A stretch of 64,000 bases of DNA from Lasiodiplodia sp. COLG20 (taxonomy: Eukaryota; Ascomycota; Dothideomycetes; Botryosphaeriales; Botryosphaeriaceae): NCBI GenBank assembly GCA_009801085.1, contig VNWV01000039.1:1-64000 (forward strand), in the 5' to 3' direction. Under the pieces are notes generated by a model. It searched no databases. It saw only the letters and a list, made by a program, of their open reading frames with translations, and was not told where the DNA came from. Position 1 is the stretch's first letter. Each line of letters begins with the position of its first letter. Below are positions 11,467-22,658 of this stretch, one piece after another. The translations under genes were made by a program, and so were the position numbers.

Positions 11467-12600
11467 CTGTGTGACTCGCGCGACCCTGGCGATCCTCTCT
11501 TGGCTTTGCGCTCCCGACATCCGCGCTGCACAACATGCCCTTTGCTTTTTCGCTGGAAGCTGCACTGCGCCTTCGAAACTTGGGTACTTCCACAGCGTCG
11601 AGCCCCGTCTCAAGTATACCCACTCGCCTCGTTTTTGTAGCATCTTCAGCTCTAGCGCCTTTCTCATGAAAGTCTAATCCGCCTGAAACACCCAAGAAGA
11701 ATCCAAATGTAGTAAATCTATCTCCTGTACGTGGCTTGGTCCGCATGTCTGATACTGTGCCGTTTCCGGGCCCAAGAGATATCCACACCTTCACCTGACT
11801 TTTTCGGGTGCATATTCCTTTGACCAAAATGTATTCCGCAAAGAATTACTTATTTCAGACGGGCCATAACAGGAAGGTAAGAGAGAGAAATGAAAGGCTC
11901 TTGTGAGAGGCTCACCACCGTACCTTGGTTCCAACGTTCGGCAGCTCCCTCACCGCTGCCCTTCTACTGCAAGCCGGCAAATATTCTAGAAGATCTCATG
12001 ATGCCTCAAAGGAAGACAAACTGTTCGCTTCACTCTAATGAGCAGACCCCTGGATGAGATTCTCCAGAGCCTATGATTGTCGGCTGCGGTAATATGTTCT
12101 TGTATGTACATGATGACAAAATATCTAGAATCACTGCAAGTGTTGTGGTTTTTGGACAGTTTTTCACGTCTACTGGAGATGCATTTACATCATTAGAGCA
12201 CATCCACATCCTATTTCGGGGGCCTTGTTACTTTTATGACGCGGTATTTTCGAAGGGAATGGTGTGTCACATCAGAGCATGCGACCTTGGAAAGCCGTTC
12301 AGAGTAGTTATTGCTTTCTCGACATCGGGTGCTGACGCTAAGAATTTTGTGGAGGACATGGGTTCAAGAGTCGACAGTTTTTCGGGCAACTAGAGTCGGA
12401 AGTCTTAAGTTTTCTGCGTTGCTGCGGCAGTTACGCTAGTTGGCGTGGACCCTGAGAGAAGGTGCTCCGGGGCAGACACGTTGGAGCGGGCATACCCCCA
12501 AAAAATTCGTGCCTGCAAAAGCTCCTCCACACACCCTCACCTTGCCATTTCCTCAAACCACAAACTTGACCAAACGCACAACGCAGAACGGACTTCAGAC

Positions 12601-13541
12601 ATGCGGCGCATCGAGGTAAGATGCACCGTATTGAATAAAGACTGCCCGCTTGCTGATACCATCAGAAGACTCGCAAGCGGCGGCAGGAACACTTCCGATT
12701 CATGGACTTTCCCGGAGAGCTCCGAAACGAAGTGTACGCTTATCTGCTTTCGGGAAATGCAAAGAGAAGCAATTCAAAATATGGGAAGCCATACAATGTG
12801 GTTATCACGACTAGGAAGGACTTCGAGGACCTTTATGGCTGGAGCTTCATAAACCTGGCCGCTTTTTCCGGGCAGAGAGAATACGAGGCATTCTTGACTA
12901 AGGTCTCGGCTCCCTGTTATAAAGTCGCCATTGACCTCTTCTTGGTCAGCAAGCAGATCAGCCGCGAAGCGCTCTCGGTAATGTACGCGCGAAATATGTT
13001 CGTCTTCGCGCTGCTCGACACTTTTGTCCGCTTCCGTAACGCGATCGGCCCTACCAACGCCGCTTCACTCCGCCACGTTGCAATCATTGACCTCGGATGC
13101 CTTAGCAAGACGGCTCATCAATCATTGACCGAGGACATGTGGTTTCAAATTCCCGACAATCCTGATGCGCGGACGAACGCCTTCGCTGGGCTTTCGAATC
13201 TGACGGATTTGGAGCTGTGGTGGAAACCCTCGGCTCACACTGTCGACCCAAACCTCGCCGCTCACTGCATCTTCTTCTGCGCGCGTGGCTTTCTAGATGC
13301 GGTCGCCGAGAAAGAATATGACCCTTTCGCGGCTGTAGAACGGATCACCGTCCCGTTGATGAGCTACCCGCCGTACAGCAACAAGCAGTATCTCGAAGAG
13401 ATGAGAAGCAAGATGCGATGGTTGATGACGAATGCACCGGAGACTAAATACTTGCAATCAACCCCTGAGCTGAGGGATCTGGAGTATGAATTGCAGGCGT
13501 GGAAAGCTATGAAACTGAAAGTGGCCTCCAGAGCCTTGTAG
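12601..13541 (+). CDS. F-box-like protein, first member of a tandem family
   Basis: Two exons: 12601-12615 (five codons) and 12666-13541, with a 50-nt intron (GTAAG donor, TGCTGAT branch, ATCAG acceptor). The product is 296 residues. It starts MRRIE, then a basic KTRKRRQEH stretch, then FMDFPGELRNEVYAYLL, the short N-terminal motif of the fungal F-box-like / 2EXR / DUF7730 proteins. A second family hallmark is IDLFLVSKQISREALSVMY, the equivalent of the NRQIYHES..ILYG segment in its neighbours. The rest resembles the other cluster members in layout (a paired hydrophobic/charged pattern and a CIFFCARGFLDAV segment like CLYFCTRGWLEAV in the next gene). The family is usually presumed to act as a substrate adaptor, but no partner is shown by sequence. 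One domain copy only. Confidence 0.85.
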
Positions 13542-14197
13542 AAGCTGATACGGGAGCACGCAACAAGGTGCAAACAGTCGTGCATGCTCTACACACGTAG
13601 AGGAACCGAGATTTGAAGCAGACATTCCTCATTTCGGGACATTTATAATTGCGTACGGCCCGATGTTCTCTCATCAAATGGTGTCGAAAATCGAACCGCG
13701 CAGAAGCAGGCAAACTTGCAGAAGATGCGTACAATGCAAACACTAACCAGGCCTATGAAAGACCTCAGGTACACCAAATAAAGACAATATAGCAATTGTG
13801 TCAGCCGATAAACAGAGGCGCAAGGAGTTCTCTTCATTGAATGAGACTGAAACAGTACGTGTGTTTGTCAGATATAAGGTAAGGACATCAACTCTGAAGT
13901 CGAGTCGATTAGAATGTACAGTTTATGTAATTTATCTTCGTGAGAGCAAAGCTATTCTGGTATGGTTTGCAATCACGAATCCTCTGAGCAACACTTATCA
14001 TACTGTGACCACGATTAGACACTTACAGGTGTTACTAGTTTTCCATTCTCAAACGCAGACCCGTTTTATCTTGCCTCAACTCTAGGCTCTTCCTCTATCA
14101 AATTTTTAAACTTCCAGACTTTCAAACTGAAACTCGACTGCTAATACAGAAAATACCATCAGTGCACATCTTACTTATCAGTTGCTCTACAGCAAAG
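13542..14197. other. AT-rich spacer between tandem F-box-like genes
   Basis: About 650 bp, clearly more AT-rich than the coding DNA around it. No supported gene; an open frame of 95 codons at 13798-14085 has no recognisable features. Presumably terminator of the first and promoter of the second F-box-like gene. Confidence 0.6.
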
Positions 14198-15147
14198 ATG
14201 TCAGATAGCCGCGTACTAAATGCACATAAACGGACACTGTCAGATGTGAGTGCTTCCGTTATTTTCCCACGCTGACCCAATTATTCATACTGGATGAGAG
14301 GTCAAAAGCTGATACGTACCAGTGTTCTTCCAGAGAATCAGAGCAGAAGCGCCAGGAAACGTCAGTGCAGTACTCCAAACCCCCCAAACCTTCTGAATCT
14401 CCCATCTACAATGATCAGGTCACCGTCCCACATTCTGAGCAAGTCAAGTCATACGTGCGCATCGATCCTACCAAGCTCTGTCTCCTGGACCTTCCAGGCG
14501 AGATCAGGAATATGGTTTATGCATGGGCCCTTGAGCAGCACATTAATTCGCCCGAGCAAACAATTGGGCCGCTTCCGCTGGGCCTCGTCCTCGCCAGCCG
14601 ACAGGTACACAAAGAAATTTCCTCCTGGATGTGGAGCTTATGCGAAGTCATTGTGGATGATATGATTCAGCTAGCCTGGATCACTGCCAAGATGGGGCCA
14701 GCCAACGCCTTGTACGTCCGCCACGTACACTTACACGGTCTGCTCGAGGGGTGCAAGAAAGGAGAGTGGCTGATAAGACCTTGGGCTGTTGCCTACGCCG
14801 ACACACTTGCGCCGTTTGTGAACTTGGAGCGTGTTACGTTCAGCTGCGCCGGCACCCAGCGAGACGCTGACCGTGTGATGCGCATTGCGCGATGCTTGTA
14901 CTTTTGCACCAGGGGATGGTTGGAGGCAGTGGGAGAGAGGCAGGGTGCTCGTTTTGCGGCGCTGACGGAGGAGCGGATCACGGTCTCGGGCGGGTCGACG
15001 GAGCTGATTCACGGGTTCTATCTTACGAAGGAGGTCTTGGTGTGGTTGAGGATATTCATTGACAATCCGCCTATCCCGGTACGCTTGAGGTCGGCGACGA
15101 GGAAGCTGCCCGGAAGAGAGGTTCTTCGTGAGTACAGGGTCGATTAG
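14198..15147 (+). CDS. F-box-like protein, second member of the tandem family
   Basis: Two exons: 14198-14245 (16 codons, MSDSRVLNAHKRTLSD) and 14323-15147, with a 77-nt intron (GTGAGT donor, GCTGATACGTACCAG at the acceptor). The phases match only with this acceptor, not with the CAG eleven bases later. The product is 290 residues. The family motif is CLLDLPGEIRNMVYAWAL near residue 50; LVLASRQVHKEISSWMW follows in place of the NRQ..HES segment. The C-terminal part, with ALYVRHVHLHGL and CLYFCTRGWLEAVGER, aligns in order with the gene at 12601 (SLRHVAIIDL, CIFFCARGFLDAVAEK), so these two single-domain genes are closest to each other. Likely an adaptor-type protein of unknown partner. Confidence 0.82.
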
Positions 15148-15658
15148 CTGAGACAGTTGCTACAGTGCAATGAGGTGGAGGTATCGGCTCAGAGGGGTCA
15201 TATTATCACAATCTTCGTGCTATCCCGTTTGGCTTTCGCCTCTCATTTGGGTGAGTGAACAGGCTCGGAGGGAGAAGGCTGTGATGGTGAGCGCACCATC
15301 AATGTGCAAGCACTTTTGGCTAAGAAAGAAGCAGAATAAAATTCCTTTTGTCAAATAACAACAAAATAAAAAGAGCGGTTTTATCTATCTACTACTCGAG
15401 CGCACGAGGGTGTTTTTGTGGCGATTTCCTCATTCGGCAGCGGCCATCACTTCACGGGCAAGCAGGCTCCTTCCTTGCTAGACCATTTCCTTCGCTACGC
15501 TTGCCGCCTTTCACATCACTCTCTTCCTCGCAAATTCCTGCGCTTGCTCCGATCCGCCTCTGCACCACTCTGTTCTCCTCAAGCAACCGGCGTGCTCAGT
15601 CTCGTGCGTCGATCACCCAGCCGTGCCTCGCATGCGCGATACTCGCACTGCGCGCAGA
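15148..15658. other. spacer and leader of the third F-box-like gene
   Basis: No supported gene. The second half (about 15,420-15,650) is pyrimidine-rich (repeated CTTCGCTC, CTCTTCCTCG) like a promoter or 5' UTR. Confidence 0.6.
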
Positions 15659-17573
15659 ATGGCTTCTTCGAGTGACGGTACCGCTTTGCCCGCCAGTCGC
15701 GACAGTAGCGGCGCAGAGCAAACTCAGAACCAGCTCGTCATCAAGGTAGAGCATCGCGCAATTCAAATGGTCACAAAACCCGAGTCCTGCTAACACGTAT
15801 ATCACTGTGTAGCCTAGTGAAGAAGAGTTCGATTATGAGATTTGGCGGGAGGGAAATCGCACAACACATATCAAGTGCTCAAGTAACACTGGCAGAGCAT
15901 CCGACAAGGTAAGTAGCCTTCGAAGACACTAAATTCGCTGCTTTAATGCTGACTTGAATACCCAGCGCGAGTCGAGCGGAATGTACACGCAGTATATTAA
16001 GCTCGAATCTCCATTTCCGTTCCAGGTGCTTCATACGGTATGTTCTTTTGAGCTTTTGATTTACTGCCGTTTGATCTTCTCTGATTTCACTGATTGTTTT
16101 TTCTTTTGCGACTAGAAAACCTTTGAACATGGCTCGATGGCTGGTTTCCAAGCTATCACCATCCGACCAGAGATTCCTTTTCCCTTCCTGGAGCTCCCAC
16201 GCGAGATAAGAGATGAGATATACGCATATGCTATGGTTCAGGATATCTATCCATCGAGACTTGTAGCATGCGAAAGCTCCAATGACGGTATTATTCGTTT
16301 CGAAGCATACGGGCCACTTAATCAGCAGACGTACAAACACAGAAAGCTGCTCCGGATGAGCAGTAAGACCAGTGAGCGTCGGAGACAATACAGGAGGCAG
16401 AGGCAGAGCCTTACACCAGGTCTGCTTACCACCAGCCGCCAGATCTATCACGAGTCGGTGCAAGTCCTCTACGGAGCCAATGAGTTCGAGATGGACGCGT
16501 TCTACGAACTCCCTTGCATTTTCACTCAATTCGGAAATTCCAGCAGATTCTTGCGCAGTCTACGTTTGAACGAATTCTGGGATCTTCGAAACATTGGCAA
16601 GTATTTGGAGCCTCTTGTCCACCTGCAAGACCTATCTATCGACATGCCGTGGCGGGTATACAAGGAAGTCCAAGGCCCTGCACACGTCGCTGACGTATTC
16701 TTTGACAAAGCATACCGCTGGATCAGGGGAGTGGCCTTGATACACGCAGACGAGGCTCGCGCTGCTAGCTTTATCACCGTCAACTGCGAAAAGTTTTGTG
16801 TTTTGCGTTGTGGTGGCAATCACAGTGCTGACTACAAATACAAATGTCTCCTGACAGACGCTTTCCGGTCAGAACTCAAGGCTTCCATCTTTGTGCGGAA
16901 CAGCTTGCCTTTTCCGCTCCTGAAACTGCCTCGCAAGATCCGAGACATGATATACAGTCATGCAATGGTCTACAAGCCTTTCGAGGACTTCGAGGATGAA
17001 TCAATTGACGTTGTATACATAGAGTCTGACGAAAGCAAGAATCCAAGGCGGGAATTGCTGGATTGGAATAGCGCGAAGTCAAGACCACGCGGCTTGCGAC
17101 ACGACGGCTTTCGGTGGAGCGAGAGTCTCACGCCTGGCCTCCTTCGCGTCAATCGTCAGATATACCAAGAGTCCGTTCAGATACTATACGGGAAGAACAA
17201 CTTCCACTTCGAGTACTCTGAAGTAGCCAAGGAGTGGCTCGACCGTATCGGATACTCTCACGTATACCTGCGAGATGTCAACTTTAGCTTCTTTCCCGAC
17301 GACCGCACCATATTTTACAGGCTCTTTCATGTTGATTGCCTGAGTTTCTACGCTTCTCACTCATATGATCTTCATGGAAACAGGACCAACTCGCCAGAAG
17401 AGGACGCGGAAGTGTTCTTCGCGCTTGCTAGCCACTGGATTGAAAGTGTTGGAAGCTTCCGGGGAGGAAGAGCGGCGGCCATTGATAGGATTGACCCATA
17501 CGGTTTTATGGTCGATGACAAAGAACAGTGGTTGAGCAGATTCAGGACGGAGCTGAAGAAGATATGCGGTTGA
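15659..17573 (+). CDS. double-domain F-box-like protein, third member of the tandem family
   Basis: Four exons: 15659-15745, 15813-15908, 15966-16037 and 16116-17573. Introns of 67, 57 and 78 nt all have canonical ends, and all junctions are in phase 0. The product is 570 residues. A Ser-rich, acidic N-terminus is followed by two copies of the family domain about 243 residues apart: FLELPREIRDEIYAYAMV near residue 110 and LLKLPRKIRDMIYSHAMV near residue 353. Each is followed by the second hallmark, SLTPGLLTTSRQIYHES..VLYG and SLTPGLLRVNRQIYQES..ILYG. The 72-nt third exon encodes a conserved segment (KLESPFPFQVLHT) shared with the next gene (QLESRVPFSVLQT). The doubled domain suggests intragenic duplication before the two large paralogs separated. 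Function unknown; adaptor role is inferred from the motif family only. Confidence 0.85.
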
Positions 17574-18220
17574 AAGACGCTGGTGTATGGGGGTGTTCTT
17601 CTCACGGTAGTAGGAGGTACTTGCAAGACATTTCAAGTCAGAATTATGGGGGGAAAATGAGCGAGAAGGTAGCTTGAGGCCTCTCCGAGAAGTAATTGCT
17701 CCAATATTTCGGAAGTATATAAAAAAAATCCGTGAATGAAAAAAAATTACACTGAATCTGGAACGAGAAAAATTTAGAAATGGGTTCATAAAAGAAGAAT
17801 GTGGGCTGAGATAGCTCGTTGTTCTCGTCATTTGAGGTTCCATCTGCAGTGCAGCGCCAACTTCGGATTTCCTTTTTGCAAGTGAGCCACATGTAGATAG
17901 GTCTCAATCCCAACTTGAATCATGGGTGAGTGGTAGAAAGAGACCTGTGTACGGGACCCAGCAACACATCCCAATATTTTAAGGTGACATAGCCACCTGT
18001 ACACAAGCGCTGCTAACATGCCGCACGATTGGACTTGAGGGCGCGTCATGACGCTCTTACCTACGTGCCTTCCTCATACGGAAGCGTCGGTGCGCCGCGT
18101 CGGTGTTTACTTCTTCCAACAGACGCGCTCTGCCCGCCTTCTCTTCGCAACCTCAACACTTGGCCTGGACCACGCTTTTCCGATCGCAACAACGCAAGCG
18201 CGGACTTGCTTGCACGCAAC
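17574..18220. other. spacer between F-box-like genes
   Basis: No supported gene. Bases 17,700-17,800 are AT-rich with A-runs (probable 3' UTR of the preceding gene). The last 150 bases are pyrimidine-rich and lead into the ATG at 18221. Confidence 0.6.
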
Positions 18221-20483
18221 ATGAGTGCGTCCAGCTCCCGGGCAGACTCGCCCGACGCGGCGCTGAGCTCCGACGGAAGTTACGTTGACCATGACAGCGT
18301 CTCGGGTGTATCCATCAACAGCTCGATGTTACCACAGGTAGTCTCCCCCCAACAGTCTCCAAGGAATTGCTCAACCGGTTTCAGATGCCGCTACTCTCAG
18401 ACTCTCAGCTGCTGGACGACGAGCTGGATGATGATTCGCGCGACCACGAGGAGCTCGAAGGACATGAGCCCGACAACAGCGAATCCGACAACGAATACGA
18501 TGACGATGAGCTCGACATTGATGAACTCGACACCGATGAACTCGACACCGATGAGCTCGACACCGATGAGCTCGATAGCAATAACTCAGACAACCAGATT
18601 GCGGGCGATGAGTCAAACGTTATTTCTGTGTCGTACTCGCCCGGTCGAGGTAGAATGGTCGAGGTACCGCGTGTCCCGCCGAAAGGACCTCGAAAAATGC
18701 TCAGCTGACAAGTTAATAGAAGAATGACGAGGGAGTCTTCAGCCTGAGTCTGCAGCTTGAGTCTCGCGTCCCGTTCTCTGTTCTTCAGACGGTATGTGGA
18801 ATAGTTCAAAGAGGCCGCAAGAAGATAAAAACTAACGTCTCCCAGGTGACGCTTTTGGAAGGGCCGCTTAAGGACCTCCAAGTTATCCTCATCAAGCCTC
18901 GCTCACCGGTGCACTTTCTCGATCTTCCGCGTGAGATCAGAGATGAGATCTACGCGTACGCTATGGTTCCCCATACTCAGTGTCGCGCCAGCTCTTCTAG
19001 CAAGCCTTACATCGAGAGCCGCATCTTCCTTAACGTGACCAAAGCTCAGCCAGATCAAGCTAAACGCTATATACCTTACGAAGTTAGGATTGCCAGAGAG
19101 TTTGGCCCATTGGTGTTGTCTAGCATGCTCCAGGGCCAGGAATTCACCTTGCAAGAAAGTGTTACCCCTGGACTCCTTACTGTGAACCGCCAGGTTTACC
19201 ATGAGGCCCGAAACATCCTCTACGAGAAGAACACCTTTCAGATGCAGCCGTGGACAATCGAGAGCTTCCTCGCCCGTAGTAACCCAGCGGACCAGCAGAT
19301 TCGCTACCTCAACATTGTACACTTAGGCCGTTATGGAGTTCAGCGGACCAAGGAGATGCTCACAAAGCTCACACACCTGAAGCACCTTGGACTTGTCGGA
19401 ATGCCCCTCTCGGACGAGGACGAACGTTACTCACCTTTCATGGCAGCGACAGAGCTCTACAGGAAGATGTACATCTGGATTGATTGCGTTGGCAAGCTCC
19501 ATGGAGACCGTTTCGCCGCTCTAGAACGGCTCACGGTGCAAGCGGGCCCTTTGTATGCTCATAAAGCCTCTAACGTTTACCGCGGCTGGTTTACTTTGCA
19601 GACGAACTTTGTGACAAAGCAATACTCTAAGATGCGTCCATCGGCGGGACAAATCGAATGGGACAAGCATTTCCGTGAAGAGCTAAAGGCATTGATCACG
19701 CTCGACAACTCGAACAAGACTTTTCAGTTCCTCGCTCTTCCGCGCAAACTTCGCGACAAGATTTACCAGTTTGCGATGCAGCAAGAGCACCATTGGAACG
19801 GATCTCGCGAGAATCATGGCAGGCAGATTTCGATCTGGAAGTTCCTCACAACCGGACGAGTCCGTCGGCGGATTCAAATTGACGGTAGAAACTGCAGCGA
19901 CAACTTCCAATTCTGTGACAGCCTCACTCCTGGTCTTCTATTGGCGAATCGACAGGTTCATGATGAGTCCAAAATGATCCTGTACGGCCAAAACCACTTC
20001 AAGTTCGACCTGGAGGACACTCTGGACATGTTCCTCAACATCATTGGAAGCTCTGTTGCTCTTCTGCGATCCGTAGATATCGGCACTTATCCCACAAACG
20101 CGGAGTTATGGTCGAAGCTCTGGCACTTGGACAATTTGGTGCTATGCACCATGCCCATGTGCAACAGCTTCTCTACTTTTTGCACCTTTGGCCATCAGCT
20201 CACTCTCTCGCACCTGGATTGGAACTCTGACGCTGTTCTGGACTTCGAGCTGGGCACAGGTAGGCCTATTATAAGGCCTGATCGTGCTCAGCTTGCAGCG
20301 ATCCACTTCTTCAACAAAGCCCGCCTATGGATTGATGGCGTCGGAACTGTTCACCATGACAAATTTACTGCTGTGAGCCGTGTCTGCATCACCGTCTCTG
20401 AGCAAGACCGTACCCCGTCTGTTCACAACGACCGGTTCCGTACTGAGTTGAGCAGGCTGATCGCGTCGGGAGACGGAGGATAG
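18221..20483 (+). CDS. double-domain F-box-like protein with acidic pentapeptide repeat
   Basis: Four exons: 18221-18337, 18385-18663, 18720-18791 and 18846-20483. Introns are 47, 56 and 54 nt, all in phase 0. The product is 701 residues. Exon 2 encodes a strongly acidic linker (about residues 40-132) containing five DELD-x repeats. Exon 3 is 72 nt, exactly the size of the matching exon in the gene at 15659, and encodes the same kind of segment. Two domain copies follow about 272 residues apart: FLDLPREIRDEIYAYAMV near residue 180 with TPGLLTVNRQVYHEARNILY, and FLALPRKLRDKIYQFAMQ near residue 452 with TPGLLLANRQVHDESKMILY. It is clearly paralogous to the upstream neighbour. The acidic linker is the main difference and could be an interaction surface. 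Partner unknown. Confidence 0.85.
18505..18579 (+). repeat. coding minisatellite, five 15-bp units
   Basis: Five head-to-tail 15-bp units (consensus GATGAACTCGACACC; starts 18505, 18520, 18535, 18550, 18565) encode DELDI, DELDT three times and DELDS. The frame is kept because the unit is a multiple of three. The units differ at synonymous positions and at the last codon of the first and fifth. Confidence 0.95.
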
Positions 20484-21090
20484 CCTGCTTCATTCCGCTC
20501 CACCTTGTTCTTTAGCACTGAGGGCACTACGCAGCTCTGGATTCCTATACCTTGGCAAGCAGGACTAAGATGATTGGGGCCTGTGGCTACTTCGATTTAC
20601 GGTATGTGGATTGGTAAAAGACGAGAATTCGGTAGATGGGCACTGTTCTACGGAAATACTGGGCAGTACAATAACGTGTAGCTCAGTAATATACTCGTCT
20701 GTATAACTTTGTCTTTGGAGTAATTGTGAGTGGACGAATGCTTGACTAAGCTCTCTAGATTTTGAGTGGTGGGTACTAAGAGGACCAGAGCAAGGTTCTG
20801 TAAGAGACCTGGAAAAACTATGTTCGAATGGAAGGTTTGAATTTTCTGTGTCAGATTTTCGAGGGAATGTCGTAAGACGTGAGGTTGACCATGGTCCGAA
20901 AATGGGCCGGTTGAGCAGCGGAGCTCTGACAGGGATCTCGAAAGCTCGCCCAGTGCGCGCGCAAACTAACGCGCGACTCAACCTCGACTCCACATCAACA
21001 CGCGCACGCCCATTGACAGTCTCTCACGCGATATCTTTCTCCGCCGCCGCACGATCTTCAAATATCTCGAGTGTTTGATATTTTCCCATC
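20484..21090. other. spacer between the F-box-like cluster and SDC1
   Basis: No supported gene. It probably holds the 3' end of the last F-box-like gene and the SDC1 promoter; 20,940-21,050 is CG-rich with repeated GCGCGC-type steps. Confidence 0.6.
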
Positions 21091-22033
21091 ATGGCTGATC
21101 CCAACGCGACGCCTCTCCCCGACGGTGTCGATGCGCAAATGCCGCAGCACGATGCTACTGCTGCTGCCGCAACGACGAACGGCACCGACACAAATGGCAG
21201 CGTGGATGTGGAGATGAAGGAGGATACACCAGCTGACGTACATGAGACCCTCATTTCTGCCCTGTGCACCTGATCATTCTTCCTGCGCATCGCTTTTCTT
21301 TTCCTGCCCGCTCCAGTTGTCGCTTCTTCCTTCGCGCCTATTCTGCGACCTCGACCTCAAGCGCAACGACAACCCCAAACACGGAGCTGATATCGGACGA
21401 TTTTCAGACCGCCACCCTCCCACCCGCCGCCACCGCCACCGCCGTCGCGCCCGTCCCCGCCTCAGCAGATACGCCGGGCAACGCAACGCCGCCCGTCGCC
21501 AGCACCTCGACACCGCCCCCGCCAGCCACAGCCGCGCCCGCGCCCGCCACCGCGGCAGCATCCACGACTATGGCCCGCACCGGCTCCCCCCGCCCCGGAA
21601 GCTCGACGCCGAGCCGGCAACAGCAACAGGCGCACGCGGCGCAGCTGCAGCAGCAACAAGGACAGCAAGGGCAACAAGGGCAGCCGCAGCAACAGCAGCA
21701 GCAGGATTTGCCGACGCAGCCAAACCCGCACGGAAGCCCTACGCGCGTCTATCTGAACCAGAACGTGACGCCGCATTTGTTGGAGGGCATGAAGAGGGTT
21801 GCGCTCTTGGAGTGAGTTTCGCTCTTCCCCATCCCGTCCTGTTTACCTTGCGTCCTTTCTACTGCATGTCCCACTACTGCTTTTGGGGACCGAAGGTCGC
21901 AAGGAAGTATATAGAGAGAACAGACTGGGCTTTGAAAGCGTTCGTGCTAAATTAATTGATTAGGCCCGAGAAACCCTTGAAGTGGCTGTCGGACTTCCTC
22001 GCCGAGAGGAGCAAGGAGTACGAGCGTGATTAA
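21091..22033 (+). CDS. SDC1: COMPASS subunit Sdc1 (Dpy-30 motif protein)
   Basis: Three exons: 21091-21237, 21408-21811 and 21964-22033. Introns are 170 and 152 nt, longer than the window norm. The product is 206 residues. The C-terminus carries the Dpy-30 motif: RVYLNQNVTPHLLEGMKRVA in exon 2, continued across the last intron as LLEPEKPLKWLSDFLAE. This short helix-hairpin dimerises and binds Bre2/Ash2 in the Set1/COMPASS H3K4 methyltransferase, so the protein acts in the nucleus on chromatin. Residues 1-140 are low complexity: Ala/Thr/Pro-rich, then a glutamine-rich run. The second intron is secure because it restores the motif. The first acceptor is less so: TTTTCAG at 21407 is the best in-phase choice, while an AG at 21386 is also in phase and would add seven residues. 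Confidence 0.88.
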
Positions 22034-22658
22034 GAAGAACGTGCTCAAATTTGGTTCCAGAGACGTACAATTGGGTGGAGGGATAAGGGAACGATGGGCA
22101 TTTTGCTCATGAATTAACAGGCGTTTCTTTGGTGGGCCTGAGGAGAAAAAACATTGCGTGGGGAAACCAGCGGAAGAAAAGCATTGCTGGAGCGAAAGTC
22201 GTTATGTGGCTGGAGAAAAGACAAACTAAAATACCCCGGGATGTAGGTGGGTCTGCATAGCGGACGGCGTTCAATTTTCGAATATGGATTGAGATTCGAG
22301 ACCGGTTACGGTACTATGGAGCTGTGACAAGCTAAGCCGGTGCAATGCGGGGACGGCTTGAATGATAAGCTGGAGCTTGGGGCACTTTTTTTTTTTGGTC
22401 AATCATGATCACTGTTCAAAGATAGCTTCAACGGTTCACGGCACAACGCAGAAGGCAAAGGAAGTCGTTTCCATTGATCGCCATTTTTCAGGCGACTCTT
22501 GACCTTAACCGCTTATCCTAAGCCACTTTTGACAGCCGTTTTTCCTCCATAGTGGGGCAGCCTGATCTACGCCGCCGGGTACTTTCGCCGTTCATGCATG
22601 AACCCACACAACTCCCCAATCAACCATGCCAGACCAAGCCACAAGCACTGTTGAGCGC
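22034..22658. other. convergent 3' region of SDC1 and RPS13
   Basis: No gene. It holds the 3' UTRs of two converging genes. An uninterrupted T-run lies near 22,387-22,396. An open plus-strand frame at its right edge is the antisense of the last RPS13 exon. Confidence 0.65.

Larger units (their letters stand above)
9362..12600. other. 3.2-kb gene-poor interval
   Basis: The first 250 bases are T-rich and look like the 3' UTR of the zinc-finger gene. Two overlapping minus-strand frames of 287 and 183 codons (10129-10992 and 10376-10927) have no recognisable domain and compete with each other, so neither is called. A 106-codon plus-strand frame at 12073-12393 is also unrecognised. The interval contains a TGACGTCA palindrome (11459-11466) and a small hairpin (11318-11335). 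A spliced non-coding transcript cannot be excluded. Confidence 0.55.

Noticed and set aside
12073..12393. 106-codon plus-strand frame before the F-box-like array
   Set aside because: No family features; short and in a gene-poor region. Not enough to call.
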